Part shown: piece by piece, positions 45,746-57,795 of the stretch
Layout of the letters: each line of letters begins with the position of its first letter
Position numbering within the stretch: the stretch's first letter is position 1
Notes under the pieces: generated by a model
What the model saw: the letters and a program-made list of their open reading frames with translations, nothing else
Told to the model about the DNA's origin: nothing
Database searches by the model: none
Assembly: GCA_007449985.2 (NCBI GenBank)
Contig: VIIQ02000589.1
Coordinates: 186,001-250,000, forward strand
DNA from: Desmodesmus armatus
Taxonomy: Eukaryota; Chlorophyta; Chlorophyceae; Sphaeropleales; Scenedesmaceae
Direction of reading: 5' to 3'
Length of the DNA stretch: 64,000 nucleotides
Translations under genes and position numbers: made by a program

Positions 45746-47859
45746 TTACTGCAGTAGGGTAAAATTTGCATTGCAAGGCCAAACTTCAGCAAACATGTCT
45801 GTAACCAACTTCTCTTCTGCAACCTTCAGCACTGACGTTGACAGCTGCACCAGATGTGAAACCAAAGCGAATCCAAGGTGGACTGCACAGCATGACCCTA
45901 CCTGCACCGCAACATGCGCCACGATGCATCACAGCTGGCCCAGCATGACACAGGCTGCCAGCTGCAGATGTGCTGTGTATCACTGCGCAACAGCTACGAC
46001 CACTCAGGTCATCTGGTGTGTGTGCCTACCTGCCAGCGCCCCTGGAAGAAGTGGTCTGCACCATCCACCGTCTGCACAGCACAGCATGCCACAGCAGGGA
46101 CATACGTCCACCGTCAGGCTCAGGCCAGTACTGACAGAGCCAACCCCTGCACATGACCCTGGCTCCTGACACTTCAGAACTTCATAACCTGGCAGGTTGT
46201 GCTTGCTCTTGCTGTGACACTTGATACTGGTGTGTTAGACTGCCCCTCCCCCCTCCCCCCCCCCCCCCGCCCCGCAGAAAGCCCACCACAAACAAACCGC
46301 ATTATCATGACCATCTGCCGGCTCCCCCCCCCCCCCCACCACCACACAACACACCTGCAGCTCCATAGGCCCTGGTTGTGGTTCAAACACGTTGTACTGC
46401 GCCACCAGGTCCCTGAGTGTGCTGAGGGGGCTGTAGCTGTCCCGTGTGCCCTGCAGCACTAGCTTGGGTATAGGAGACAGCTCCAGCTCCGACCAGTGGG
46501 CGCGGCTGCGCAGGACTAGGTTGGCCATGCCACCCAACGGGAAGCCAATGGCAACGTAGCCCACCACCTGTGAGGCCAGAATCAGACCGGCGTGTGACAA
46601 GGGAATGGCACAGGGAAGTGGGCACGAGATGGTTGCAGGGCAATTTGGGCGGGGGGGGGGGGGGACTGGGTGGCGAGCCTCCCAAACATAACCGGCACGC
46701 AGTGATGATCCCAGCCAGCCCCCAGCTGTACCCTGACAATTATCTGCTGTTGCCCACCTTGTATCAGTAATTGGTTGTTACACAGAACATCGCCCGTTTT
46801 CTTTTATCAACTGCTGAACTTCAGCTTGAAGCTGTTACGACCCCCCGCTGCTGCTGACATGGTATCTCAGGTAGCCAGCACATTCTGGCCCTGACACCGC
46901 CCCAAACCACCCTGGCGCCAGGCCCCTAGGCCTACCTCTGGCACCTGTTTCCCAGCTTATAGCAACTGCTGAAGCTTTTACACCCCCCCCCCCCTGCTGC
47001 TGCTAACAGTTACTACAGGTCTCCAACAGATCCTGGCCCTGACACAGCCCCACAGTACGAGCCCTGTGGCCTTACCTCTGGCACCTGCTGCAGCGCACTG
47101 GCAGCTACTGTGGCCCCATAGCTGTAGCCCACAAGGAACAGCTCAAGCGGTGGGTCTGGCAACTGCTTGAGTACGTAGCTGCACACTGCCACAAGGTCCT
47201 GTGGGTCTGCCTCTGGTGAGGTAAGCACGTTGAGCAGGTTGAAGTTGCGCTTTGCCACTGAGTTGTGTGAGCCGCGCATGTTGTAGCGCACGACTGTGTT
47301 GAATAGCCGGGAGTCACGTGCCGCCCTGTGGCACAGGAGGAGCATGCAGGCAGACAGACCAACAGGGTGGCAGCAGGTGAATCGCGGCAATGAGAGCACC
47401 CGCGTCAGTGCATTGAAGGCAAGGGGTGAGGGGGCAGGCGGTGCTGCAGAGGGCCCAGTGCGTCAGCTACGTTCATGGGCAAGGTGCTGCTGACAGTTCA
47501 AGCCCAGGGTGTTACTCTGTGTTGCACTCATACACGCTCACAGCTGCGCTCACCACCTGGAGAGCCAGACTGTCATGCCACCCCTCATGCCTGACTGTGC
47601 GAAAGGCCTTACATGAAGTTGTACAGCACGGTGGGATCCTCCATGCTGCCCCCAAGCTTAGCCCATGGGTGAAGTATGATCACCCCACGCTTTGGTGCCG
47701 CTGCATTGCAGGCGAGGGCAGGTCAGGAGGCAACAGCACAAACTTGGGCGCTACACTGGCGCTGTGTTACGGGCCCTCACCAGCTGACGTCCATACATCC
47801 AGCTGTAGTGTGCTGGTAGGTGTTTCCAAGGTGTGCGGTGTGCCCCCCAAACCCGTCAT
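45746..47859 (-). CDS. Small alpha/beta hydrolase (COG2945-like)
   Basis: Six exons: 47859-47781, 47700-47613, 47325-47076, 46567-46355, 46071-46030 and 45844-45746 (TAA). They total exactly 771 nt, 256 aa. The start MTGLGGTPHT is the first ATG in the frame that splices on. Family blocks are RGVIILHPWAKLGGSM (oxyanion strand), RYNMRGSHNS, the nucleophile elbow LVGYSYGATVAA (Ser), LVLQGTRDSYSP (Asp) and GADHFFQGRW (His). Together they form a complete Ser-Asp-His triad. The GADHFF.G.W motif and the small size match the COG2945 group of predicted soluble hydrolases. The substrate (ester, thioester or peptide) is unknown. No transit peptide is evident. The catalytic His sits alone on a 42-nt exon. 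Introns 3 and 4 contain long C/G homopolymers. It is head-to-head with the nucleotide-sugar transporter and tail-to-tail with NTF2-like B. Confidence 0.9.
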
Positions 47860-48466
47860 TTATACGCTGCTGCTTGTCCAAGCCTGACTGGAGGTCAGGG
47901 GGGTGCAATATGGCAATCCACATATGGCAATCCACATTTATATGGTGATGATCTCGCGGCTTCTGAAGTGTCAAGGCGTTGAAAGGAGTCAACCATGTCG
48001 ACCGTTGGAGCATGTGTAACCGTCCGAGCATGTGCTTCTAGCTTCGAGCCAGCTCGTCACTTCATCATTTCAGGCCAACAGATTGTAGCTACACCGTTGC
48101 TGTTCGACCTCGAACAGCGAAGTCCATCATCAAACAGCAGGACAGCACACAGGCAGCAGGAGTTTTCTGCCAGTTTTCTGCCAAAGACTCTGTTCAAGGC
48201 TGCTGCACTGGGTTGTGATCTTTTTTCTTTTTCTTTTCTTTCCAAGGGTCAGCAAGCTCAACGTCCTGCTTGGTGGCCTTGTTAGGCTGTTCCCACTGTT
48301 GCGTGTTGTTAGGCTGTTCCCACTGCTCAAACAGAACAGCAGTACTATCAAGCCAACAGTACACCAGTACCGGCGATCTGCTCCCCACCAGCAGGATTAT
48401 GCAGCAGCTGCAGATGTGGGCTGCCTGTGCGTAGGGCTGGCCCCAGGCCAGCTTGGAGGCATTCAA
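47860..48466. promoter_or_regulatory. Divergent promoter region, hydrolase / nucleotide-sugar transporter
   Basis: 607 bp separate the two start codons. It holds a 15-bp tandem pair (atatggcaatccaca, about 47909-47938) and an 18-bp direct repeat (gttaggctgttcccactg at 48281-48298 and 48308-48325). Either could be a regulatory array. A pyrimidine stretch lies at 48221-48241. Confidence 0.5.
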
Positions 48467-50769
48467 ATGGACGAGGCGAAAAAGGTCAGCGGGGGTGGGG
48501 GTACTGATGTGCAGCGCATCCCTGCTTGCTATGCAGGGCAGCTGAACTGAGGGTGTGCAGAGGGCAGTTGCAGTCGTGCTTGCCAAAAGGGCAGCGTGCT
48601 TGCCAAAAGGGCAGCACCATGTCCCAACTGGTGCCTCCCACCCTGCAGGTGTCGTTCGCTTTTGAGGAGCCACGGAAGCAGGCAGCTAAGATCAAAAGCA
48701 ACACCTTCAAGGTTGCGCTTGTGGCATCAGATTGCCTCCTACTGGGTGAGCAGCACACACTCACTCAATTAACCAGTGCTGCATCAGCCACTTGATGTGC
48801 TGTTCCAGCTTCCCACACAGCAGCAACCCAGCCCAGCAGGCCTGTGCTTGCCTTGTGAAAGGCTGCAGGCTGTGCAGGACCATCACCCTCTAGCTGATAC
48901 CAGCAGACGGCATCCGCATCCAGCCCTCTAGCAGCAATGGCCTCCCAGCTGTCAGTTGTTCGTGCCATTGCCTCTGTGCAGGCTTGCAGCCTGTGCTTGT
49001 CCACTTGTCCAAGAATGACAAGGGCAAGTTTCGTTCAACCCCCTCAGTGTGAACCTCATGGTGGAGGTCTTCAAGGTCGTATTCGCACTGATAGTGCTGC
49101 TCATACTCGTGAGTATCACGGCACGGGGCCGACAGAGCAGCCGCTGCTGTGCAGCCACACGCTCTGAGTAGCAGCCGAGCGTGCTGGCAGCTCATGCCGC
49201 CCTGTCCTCACTGGATGCACGGCGGCAGCAGCCGACGGCACCAATGGTCACTGCAGTGCCGTACCTACCTTACATTCAGCGCCGGCGGAAGCCGGCTTCC
49301 TACCTGATGCAGCTATGGTACATGTCATTCAAGTGTCGATTCCACCTGTTGTAGTTGTTTTGTTCCTGCCATCTGCAGGGTACTGGGCGCCCCGGGCCCC
49401 CCATGTACCGTTCCATCCGGTCCTTCATTGCGGACGCACGCCACAACTGGCTGCTGGCAGTGCCGGCCGGGCTGTATGCCATCAACAACTACCTCAAGTT
49501 TGCCATGCAGCTGTACTTCAGGCCCACCACCACCAAGATGTTGGGGAACTTGAAGATCTTCACAATCGCGATCCTGATGCGCACAGTGATGCACAGACAC
49601 TTCAACATACTGCAGTATGAGGCATTGTTCCTGCTGGTGGCAGGTGGGTGGAGCAGATTGGCGGGGCTGCAGCAGCTGATGCGGTAGGCGACATGTTCTG
49701 TGTGAAGAGTTTCAGTGCTTTGAGTCGATGGCTATGTGAGCAGGCTTGTTCAAGGCAGCCGAGTCAGGCAACTTGATTGCATGGTGGCTGGTGAGAGCCT
49801 GCTTCAAGCCCAGTATGTCTCCACAAGTGCATTGCTTCCGCTCTTTCATGTGCCCTACCTGCTCACCGTGTTGCTGCTGCCTGCAGGCATCACGGTAAAC
49901 CAGCTGCAGACGTGTGGAGGGGGCGGTGAGCAGCTGGCGGCAGGCGCGCTCCTCCCCGCAGCCCTATGTGTGCTGGGCAGCGTGACGGTGCCCTCTGCAG
50001 CCTCTGTCCTAAATGAGAAGGGCCTCAAGCGGCACATGGACACCAGCGTGCACCTGCAGAACTTCTTCCTGTACTTTTACGGCATGCTGTTCAACCTGTG
50101 TGGTGTGCTGGTGATGTGCCTGGTGAAGCACCAGTCGTTTGCCAGCATCTTTGAGCACCAGACGTGGGTGACGTACACCCTCGTGGTCAACAACGCCCTG
50201 CAGGGCATCCTCAGCAGCTTCTTTTACAAGGTCAGTGGCTGCTTTCTGATATCTCATGCTTGTGTGTGGCTGCCAGCGCAATCATGTGTTGGGTGCTTTG
50301 CCGTCGCAGCAGTGACAGGGCTGCACAGCAGCTAGCTTGCCACCAGAAATGAATTGCATGCTTGCTACAGTACTACAGTAAGCTGTCTTGTGTGTCAAAC
50401 GGCCCTGCACTATGCACGAGCATGCAGCTCCCTATGCCGTCAGTGTTATGATCAGTGTGTTGCCTGCTGCTGCAGTTTGCGGACACCATCCTCAAAAAGT
50501 ACAGCAGCACCATCGCGACGATCTTCACAGCCATCTTGAGCTGGGCCATGTTTGGCCACAAGCTCACGATGAACTTCCTGATTGGTGTCAGCATCGTGTT
50601 CATCAGCATGCACCAGTTCTTCACCTTTGGGGACAAGGGCACACCAAAGCATGGGGCTCGGCCCACGGGGATGGTGTACAGCCCCAGCATGGAGCACATA
50701 CGTGTGTCTGATGCCAACGGAGTCACCAGCGAACGTGTGCCAGAGAAGTCTCCGCTGCTGCCTCGATGA
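48467..50769 (+). CDS. Nucleotide-sugar transporter, CMP-sialic-acid-transporter-like (SLC35A type)
   Basis: Exons: 48467-48484, 48649-48745, 48982-49108, 49379-49643, 49887-50230 and 50476-50769. The protein follows the plant CMP-sialic acid transporter-like family from end to end: CLLLGLQPVLVHLSK, LSVNLMVEVFKVVFALIVLL, LLAVPAGLYAINNYLKFAMQ, then KMLGNLKIFTIAILM, TVPSAASVLNEKGLK, NNALQGILSSFFYKFADTI, LKKYSSTIATIFTAILSWA and LIGVSIVFISMHQFF. These are about ten membrane helices of a Golgi/ER antiporter that exchanges a nucleotide sugar for the nucleotide monophosphate. Plants lack sialic acid, so UDP-sugars are likelier substrates. Exon 3 is 127 nt where 128 is needed. Near 49030 (agtttcgttcaac) one base is missing between GKFR and NPLSV, so the gene as written is frameshifted. 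All other exons are clean, so an assembly error is plausible. The start MDEAKK gives a short N-terminus; an upstream ATG in frame is possible. Confidence 0.9.
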
Positions 50770-52594
50770 TTTGCGCCAGCGCAAGTGCGGAGGCGTGGGT
50801 GGGTTTGGGGGGAAGGGGAGCAGGAGAGTGTGTTTGTGTGTGGCGTGTGGGTGTATGGAGTGATGTTATGGCTGCTGTGTTGAAATTGGTTGGGGAAGAC
50901 AGACGCAACGACAGGTACTGGGTAACTGGCAGATCTTGTGTCGTGCTCTGTGCTGTGAGACAGTGCCCGGAACCGGGGAGGTAGCAAGATTTCCTGTGGA
51001 GACACTGGGAACACACAAAGATGGGAACACAGAACACAATGTAACTAGCACTGGGTCCCCCACCGCCACCCCAGGCAACGAAAGCCTAACAAAGCAACCT
51101 CAGTGCTCTGTGCTGTTGGCAACCTGCAGGCAGCAGCCAACAGTTCTTGCATCACTGTGCATGAGTATGCTCTGATGTGTTTGGTTTGTGCTGTGTGTCT
51201 TTATATGTGCGTACTTCAAGCAGTGGACACAGGCATGTGATAGATCTGTGGGTTGTTCATGTGTTCTTATGTCTTGCGCCTCGTTGCACCTGCTTTGGGT
51301 GCAACGCAGAGTTCAAACTTGCATGTGGTGTCATGGTATTTTCCTCTGGCCTGCAGCAGCTTGGCATCCGAAGTGCTGTCGCCTTTTCACAGGGGGACCA
51401 ATGAGGCCCCGGCTGTGCTGTCAAGGTTGCCACTGCCACCGTACTGAGGCATTTGTGATGATGCAAGCAACGCTTTCAGTGCAGCTTGCTGCCCTTTCTC
51501 TCAAGGGAATCTTGCAAACATGGTCTGGATTGATCCAAACTTTGTCTGCTTTGTACCTGGAAGGGCACAATGCAGCCTTGGCACAAACAAATTAGGAGAT
51601 GTTACACGTTTGGCGCGTCACACCAAGCAACCTTTGCAGCAGGCTGCAAAGTTGAGATGAAACAAAGTCAAATCCACCTTGGACCTGGCAGCGTGCTAGC
51701 ACGGCCAGCGTAATAGGCAAGTACTACCCTATGGCAAGTATCACCTGCTACCTCTGCGACAAAACTCATGCAGCATAAGCCTGCACGGCAACACAACACC
51801 TGCTACACTACTCGACTACTAACAGCGGATCAAGGTGTGGGGACACCAAGGCGCAAACAACCACAGCTTCCCACTCAGGAGGGCAGGGGGAGACCTCCAC
51901 AGCTGCAGCAAGGTGTGTCACCCTGATATAGTACATGCAGGCATGCAAGAGGTTGGCGCTGGACAATCGCCTGCCGTGGCAACAATTCGCAGTTGCCAAA
52001 GACGCACCAGCTGCGGGACTTGCACCTGCTCGGTTGCTCTGCGGAACGCTGTCACAGGGGTAGGCGCCATGTTGAGTGCCCCAAAAGTCGCGAGACAAGA
52101 TGGGCATGCTGGTGGATGCATGAAAGTGCAAGAGCTGCACCAAGAAGAAACAAACAACGACGTGTGCGGCACACGCATGCAGCCCATGAAGCAGCAGCAC
52201 ACGTGTGCACAATACACCAGAATCAATGTTGTTGGCATGCTGGCGCATGCCCAAAACGCAAGAGCCAACATGCCTGCAAAGAAGCAAAGACGTTGCAGTC
52301 TCGGTCTGTCAATGCAACCTGCAGAGGCGGCAGCAACACCACCCACTCTCTAAAGCCCAAGCGTCAACAAAACCAGCCTTGAAACCCACCAACAGCAACA
52401 TATCTGCACGCGTGCCATGTTGCAATGCCCCAGGAGAGGCGTTTCAGCCAGACTGAGATGGATAGGGCAGCTGCAGCAAACAGTGCACCACTGAGGCCTG
52501 CCAAACACTGCGCTCGCTCTCACAGAAGCCCCGGCGCCCATCCACCCCCGCCAGTCCCCATATCAATCACCGCACACATGTCAGCTCAATGCGC
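50770..52594. other. Convergent intergenic region (transporter / VSR 3' ends)
   Basis: No gene recognised. It contains the opposing 3' UTRs. Open frames here lack motifs. Confidence 0.5.
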
Positions 52595-55500
52595 TTACAC
52601 CAACTCTTGGCCACTGCCACCACTGCCGCTGCTGCTGCCGCTGCTGCCTGCACCGCCATTGTTGCCTGCACTGCCGCTTAGGGGCGTTCCGGTAGGCGTG
52701 TTTGACTGCCCAGAGCTCTGGGAGAAGCGCTGGTTCCCTGCTGCCCCGTCAGACACCTTAGGGGTAGACACACCGATAGACAGCCGTGGGGCTAGTTGAG
52801 ACACAGCTGTAAAGTCAGGCACCAGGGAGCTTGTGAACTTCATCCCGCCGCTGTTGCCATTGCTGCTGCTGTCGGGGGCGCTGTTGAGGGGCACGTACTC
52901 CTCCAGGATGTTGCGCATGTCCTCCTGCAGCTTCTTCTTGACGTATGTCTGGTACACAGCATACATGCCGCCTGCTGTGATTGCAACTGAGGCAATCAGG
53001 AGCATGAACACGCCCCCAGCACTCATGCCTGCACATGGACACAGCGACAGTCGGCACAGAGCTGTCAGTCAGTCAGTGTGTGTATGATTAGCAGCGCACA
53101 TGCACAACCTTTATCTGCTCAAAACGCAGTCCCATCAACAAGGGCCTGCAACTTTTTCACATGTGTCCAAAAAGCCGCACCCCAAAGTCGCTTACCTCCC
53201 CTGCGCCCATTGACCGCATCAGGGCCGCAGCCGTCAGCGCCCAGGCAGTGGCTCAGGTCGCAGGCAGGCTCGCAGCCACCGGAGGGCGTCTCCCTGAAGC
53301 AAGGAGGGCACTCACAGCGGTAGGTGGGTGTGCTGTCGTTGGTGATGCCGTACTGGCCCATCCACCTGAAGGTCCTGATGTCATCAAAGCACGAGTGGTA
53401 GAACTTGCCCTCGATGGTGTCCCGCCAGCAGCCACCGTAGTTGTGCTCGGGGGTGCACATGTTGGCCAGGGGGCCGGTGCAGCTGCAGGGAGGCAGGAGC
53501 AGCAACAGCTTGTTGAAGGCTTGGTTGTTGGATGATGTGGATGAAGAGCAACGTTGACATACTGATTACTGCTGGAGTTGTGCAGTGAGTTAGCGCTGTC
53601 GATCCCACTGAGACGGACAGCTAGAAAAGCAATGGGGCACCAGAAGTGCGACCACAGTCGCCACTCACTTGTAGCTGCCAACGGTGTTGACGCATGCGCA
53701 ACGCTCGCATTTGCACTCCTCCTTGGTGAATGGCACACTGGACACCAGGCACTCGTTGATCTCAGAGCAGGAGTCCACGCCAGTGGCCTTGTCCACCACC
53801 TTCATGAAACCCTCACCGCACTCACAGCTGTAGCCAGTGAAGGTGTTGACACACTTGGTTTTGCCCATGGTGCTGTTCAGCCTGCAGAGGTAGACACACA
53901 GTGGTGTTAGCGTTTGAACTGCAGGTGCAACTTTACTGTGTATGGCAGAATGCCCTAGGCCTATGCCTTCATGCAGTGCAACAACACACTACGCAGCTGT
54001 GGGGCCCAACCCCATGCGCTGCGGTGCTGAAACCCAGCATGGTCGAAGCGATACAAGACAGCTTCTGTGCTGGCATTTGCAGGAGCTGTGTAACGCCTGT
54101 ATTCCGAAGGCTTTGGCTGCTCACCCGCTGTTGCAAGCGTTCCAGCCGTCTCCACCGATCTTGCATTCGTTGTCCGAAACCCACTCCTCATTACAGACAC
54201 CTGGCTCGCTGCCTGTAGGGAACCCAGAGCAGACTGCACGCAGCACGCTGGGGCCGTCCAGCGTGCCACGGTACTGTTTGCCGTTGACGCGCACAGTGGG
54301 CATGATGGCAATGGTGCTTTCTGTGTCGCTGCCGGTCTGGGCCTTCAGTTCCTCGTCAAGCAGGGGGATCTTGTCGGTGCCGTCTGTCTTGCCGATGTCC
54401 AAGCAGTCATGCCAGGACTTGAGGCCAGCGTCACCTGCCAGCTTGGAGCCTTTCACAACCTCCTTGAACACCTGTGAATGCGGCGCAGGCAGGCAAAGCA
54501 GCACATAAAGGAGTGAATGCATGCAAACATCTGAGCTGGGGTTGTATTTGCCGCCATCCTGAAAGGCCGGCCTCATGCACAAATGCTGCTGTCTGCACCT
54601 CTGCCGTCACCCCTCAGTTGATGATCCAACAATGCACACACATACCCTGCTGTGCACCGCAACCAACATGCACAGCAAAGCAGCGGCGCCATCTGCCCGG
54701 CTGCCTGCCACCTACCTTTTCAGAGCAGTCGGTGTCAAACTTCCTGTCCTTCATCTTGCACTCCTCGCCCATCTTGTCCACATACTCCCACCACAGCCAG
54801 GGCTCACCCACATCGCGCGCCACACGCGAAACACAAAGCGAACGGACGTTCATCTGCACAACAGCAAAGTAATCAACAGCTATCTTGAGATCGTGTGTTG
54901 TGTGTGGGTTGGCACTGGCATACCCTGACACAGGCACCCAATTTTCTAGCACACTGGGTTCTGCCGGCTGCCATGACTTCATCACACCACTGTCCTTGCT
55001 GGCATGCATTCCTACTGCCGCCAACAGTCCAGCTCACCATCAGCACGTCTGCTCCTGAGTAGCCCTCTACGATGTTATCGTCTGGATCAGGGCAACAGTA
55101 AGCTCCGTTGCGGATGCACTGTGTCTTGCACTCGTCTGACTCAGCACCAAACTGGCACACCCAGATCAGGTAGTGGGGCTGGAAGCTGACCAGGCCGGCT
55201 GACTCCAGCTGCTTTGCAACAGGCTTGAAGTCCTGCAGCACACACAAGCAGTGAATGTGCAGCAGGAGCAGAAGTCGTTTGTGTGAGCTCTGGCAGCAGG
55301 GCAAGCAGGGCGATGGAGGCGCAAGGCTGGCCACCCAATGGCAGATGCGAGGAGACGGTTGGCAGCCACACAGCAAGTGTGCAGACATGTGTCAAGGAAT
55401 AGGAGTAGGAATAGTCCCAGGCGCGTTCGGCTTCTTCTGAAGCCATCATCTATAGGAGGTTCAACCCCAAACATCTCGTCGCCGAAGGCACTACACTGTC

Positions 55501-57494
55501 ACATTGCTCAGTGACCCAGGCCTCACCTTGATGAACTTGCGCTGCTTGTCACACAGGACGCCGCACTCGTCGTTGCTGTTGGTCCAGAACTCCCACTCGA
55601 CCTGTGGAATTAGACGGGCAGGAGGGAGCAGGCCCATGTTGCGCTGGGGCGGTGATTAGGTGGTTGCTTGAGCAACGCCACAAATGCATACCAAACAAGA
55701 AAACCCCCCTACAGAAATCCTGCGCTAACACCACTGCTGGCGGCTCCAGCCCCACAATGATCCATTTTAGGCCGCATACAAGCAGCCTTGAACCCCTGGT
55801 GTACAACTAACCGGGCTGCAGCAATCAGCCAAAGCTTGTGGTGCTCAGCCCTGTTGCTTACCTTGCTGGCCTTGGGCATGAGGTCTGTCCAGTTGAGTGC
55901 CACAGACACACCGCCCTTGCGCAGCAGCTCCTTCAGAGACTCGCCATCAGCCTGGCTCAGCAGACCTGCAGGAATGGTGATCTGAGCAAGCTCCCTGCAT
56001 TGCAGACAGCACACAGGCAACGACGTGTTGGCAAAGCATGCTAGGCTGCTTTGCGGCGCCTCCCAGGCAACACAGGCTGAGAGCAATTTGTCCACATTAC
56101 TGCTTCCCAGCTTCAAGCCCAGTTTAAGCCTGGCTGTAAATAGGCACACCTTGAGGAGTCTTCATCCTTGGGCGCCACTGCTGTTGAAAGGTCTCCAGGG
56201 TTGTCGTTGACCACAAGCAGCGCATCTGCACCAGCTGCCTGAGCATGGTATGCCTTGTCGATAAAGTAGCAGGGCCTGTTCAGACCAGTGTGATCACCTG
56301 CACAGGGAGGCGTGACACGGGGGCGCATGTTGAGCAAGCTTCTTTGCACACATGCGCAGGCTTCTTGCAGTGTCTGTCAACTGCAGCCTCCACACTGCTA
56401 GTGGCAGCTTTGCAACGAAGAAGCTTGAAAGGCTGCTGGTAGCTGCTGCATCCCGCTCTGTTAAGAGTGCTGCCATGCTGCTCCGGCTCCTGCTGTCCCA
56501 CAACTGCAAAAGACCAACTGTGCTGGTGCAATCCTGCATGGCTGCTTACGTGGTCCACGGTCCAGCAGCATGATGTAGTGGCGCCCTGGCTCCTTCTTGA
56601 TGGTGAATGCAGGCGAGCTCTCCTGCAGTACAAACACACGCAGCATGCAAGCAGCGGCTGTGTTGTCAGTGGCCTCTCAGCAAAAGGCGCTGTTGCAAAC
56701 GGTGCATGCTGACAGTCGCGTTGCAGATGTTGGAGGCAAGGCCTGGGACACCATTGGACATGCCACGCTGGATGCTTCAAACCAAGCACTTGCTGTGCTG
56801 CGCTTGAAACACCTGCCTTTCGAACCTTCTCCACTTACATTGAAGAAATTGCAACCATAGTTGCAAGCTGCTGGCTTGCACTGGTACGCGTGCGAGCTGT
56901 ACTGTGCACTGGGGTTTGGGTACACAATCTCACCCCTGCAAGCACACAATATGGCAGATTGGGTGGTGAGGCACAACACTGCACCATGGCTGCACGTGGT
57001 CAGCTACTGAAGGTGCTGCTGCTGAAAGTGGGTGAACCTCTGCAACCAAATCCAGCACCGCAGACCACCACTTACACTAGGCTGGCGCCATACTTGGGCA
57101 CTCCAAAGTTTGCCATAGCAACATTCATCCTGCATGAAGCAACACAACATATGGCGATTGTTGGCCATCACCCTGGGGACTTGTACTGCTTGAGCAGCAG
57201 GGAGCAGCTGCAGCTGTTTCAGCTGGGCAGGAGCAGCAGGAGCAACGTTTGGAGGAGCAACGACGCACCTGCCCTTGCTGGTCACTGGATGAACCACCTG
57301 CAGACGTGCAAATTTGCGGGACGTGAGGACGGCTCATCAGCGTCTGCTGGCCGGCCAAAACAGGAACCATCACCATCACCGAAACCAACCTTGACACCGG
57401 CCAGCTCGACTTCAAAGGACGCCCAAGCTGTCTGAATCAGACATGAGACCAACAAACAGGCAGCCACAGCCCGTGGCTGCATCTTGGCTGGCAA
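52595..57494 (-). CDS. Vacuolar sorting receptor (VSR/BP-80 family)
   Basis: Thirteen exons: 57494-57298, 57129-57076, 56935-56839, 56622-56550, 56297-56150, 55994-55862, 55601-55527, 55232-55038, 54853-54716, 54471-54125, 53881-53669, 53482-53196 and 53028-52595. They total exactly 2391 nt, 796 aa. There is a signal peptide (VAACLLVSCLIQTAWA), then a protease-associated domain (NFGVPKYGASL, GRHYIMLLDRGP, AQAAGADALLVVNDN). A Cys-rich central region follows (WEFWTNSNDECG, CIRNGAYCCPDPDDN, DVGEPWLWWEYV, TVRVNGKQYRG). EGF-like repeats come next (CVNTFTGYSCECGEGF, CACVNTVGSYKC). One membrane helix (GVFMLLIASVAITAGGMYAV) precedes a cytosolic tail with the tyrosine sorting signal YVPL, equivalent to plant YMPL, which binds AP-1 clathrin adaptors. 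It should carry soluble hydrolases from the trans-Golgi to the vacuole. It is longer than the roughly 620-aa land-plant proteins. Exon 1 beyond the signal peptide is the least certain part. Confidence 0.93.
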
Positions 57495-57795
57495 TTCAGA
57501 AACGGGCGCGGGCAGACGTTTTCTGATGCAGACTTCAGACCCCCAAATGCAGCAAAGTCGTCTTGCTCCACCTCTAACAGAACTCCAGAATGCGATGGGT
57601 GGCCTGAGAAGCCATCACGTCAGCTCAACTTGAAACCCGCAACTGACAGTGAAACCCACGCGTGGCATATGCTGAAGTGGGATTTATCATTTGAAGAAAA
57701 CAGTTTCTCTGAACGTTGGTTGGCATCTGCTGCGATATCGGGTTTGCTTGCTGTCAGTTGTGCTGCTTTGATCACCATCCTTGGAGTCCCCCACC
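57495..57795. promoter_or_regulatory. Shared divergent promoter region, VSR / RhoGAP-like gene
   Basis: 301 bp lie between the two ATGs. No TATA-like box or long palindrome is seen. The sequence around the RhoGAP start is ACCATGG, a strong context. Confidence 0.5.

Noticed and set aside
46180..46360. Short exon VMKF-stop after exon 4 of the hydrolase
   Set aside because: It would drop the catalytic His; the exon at 46071-46030 with GADHFF is in phase and restores the triad.
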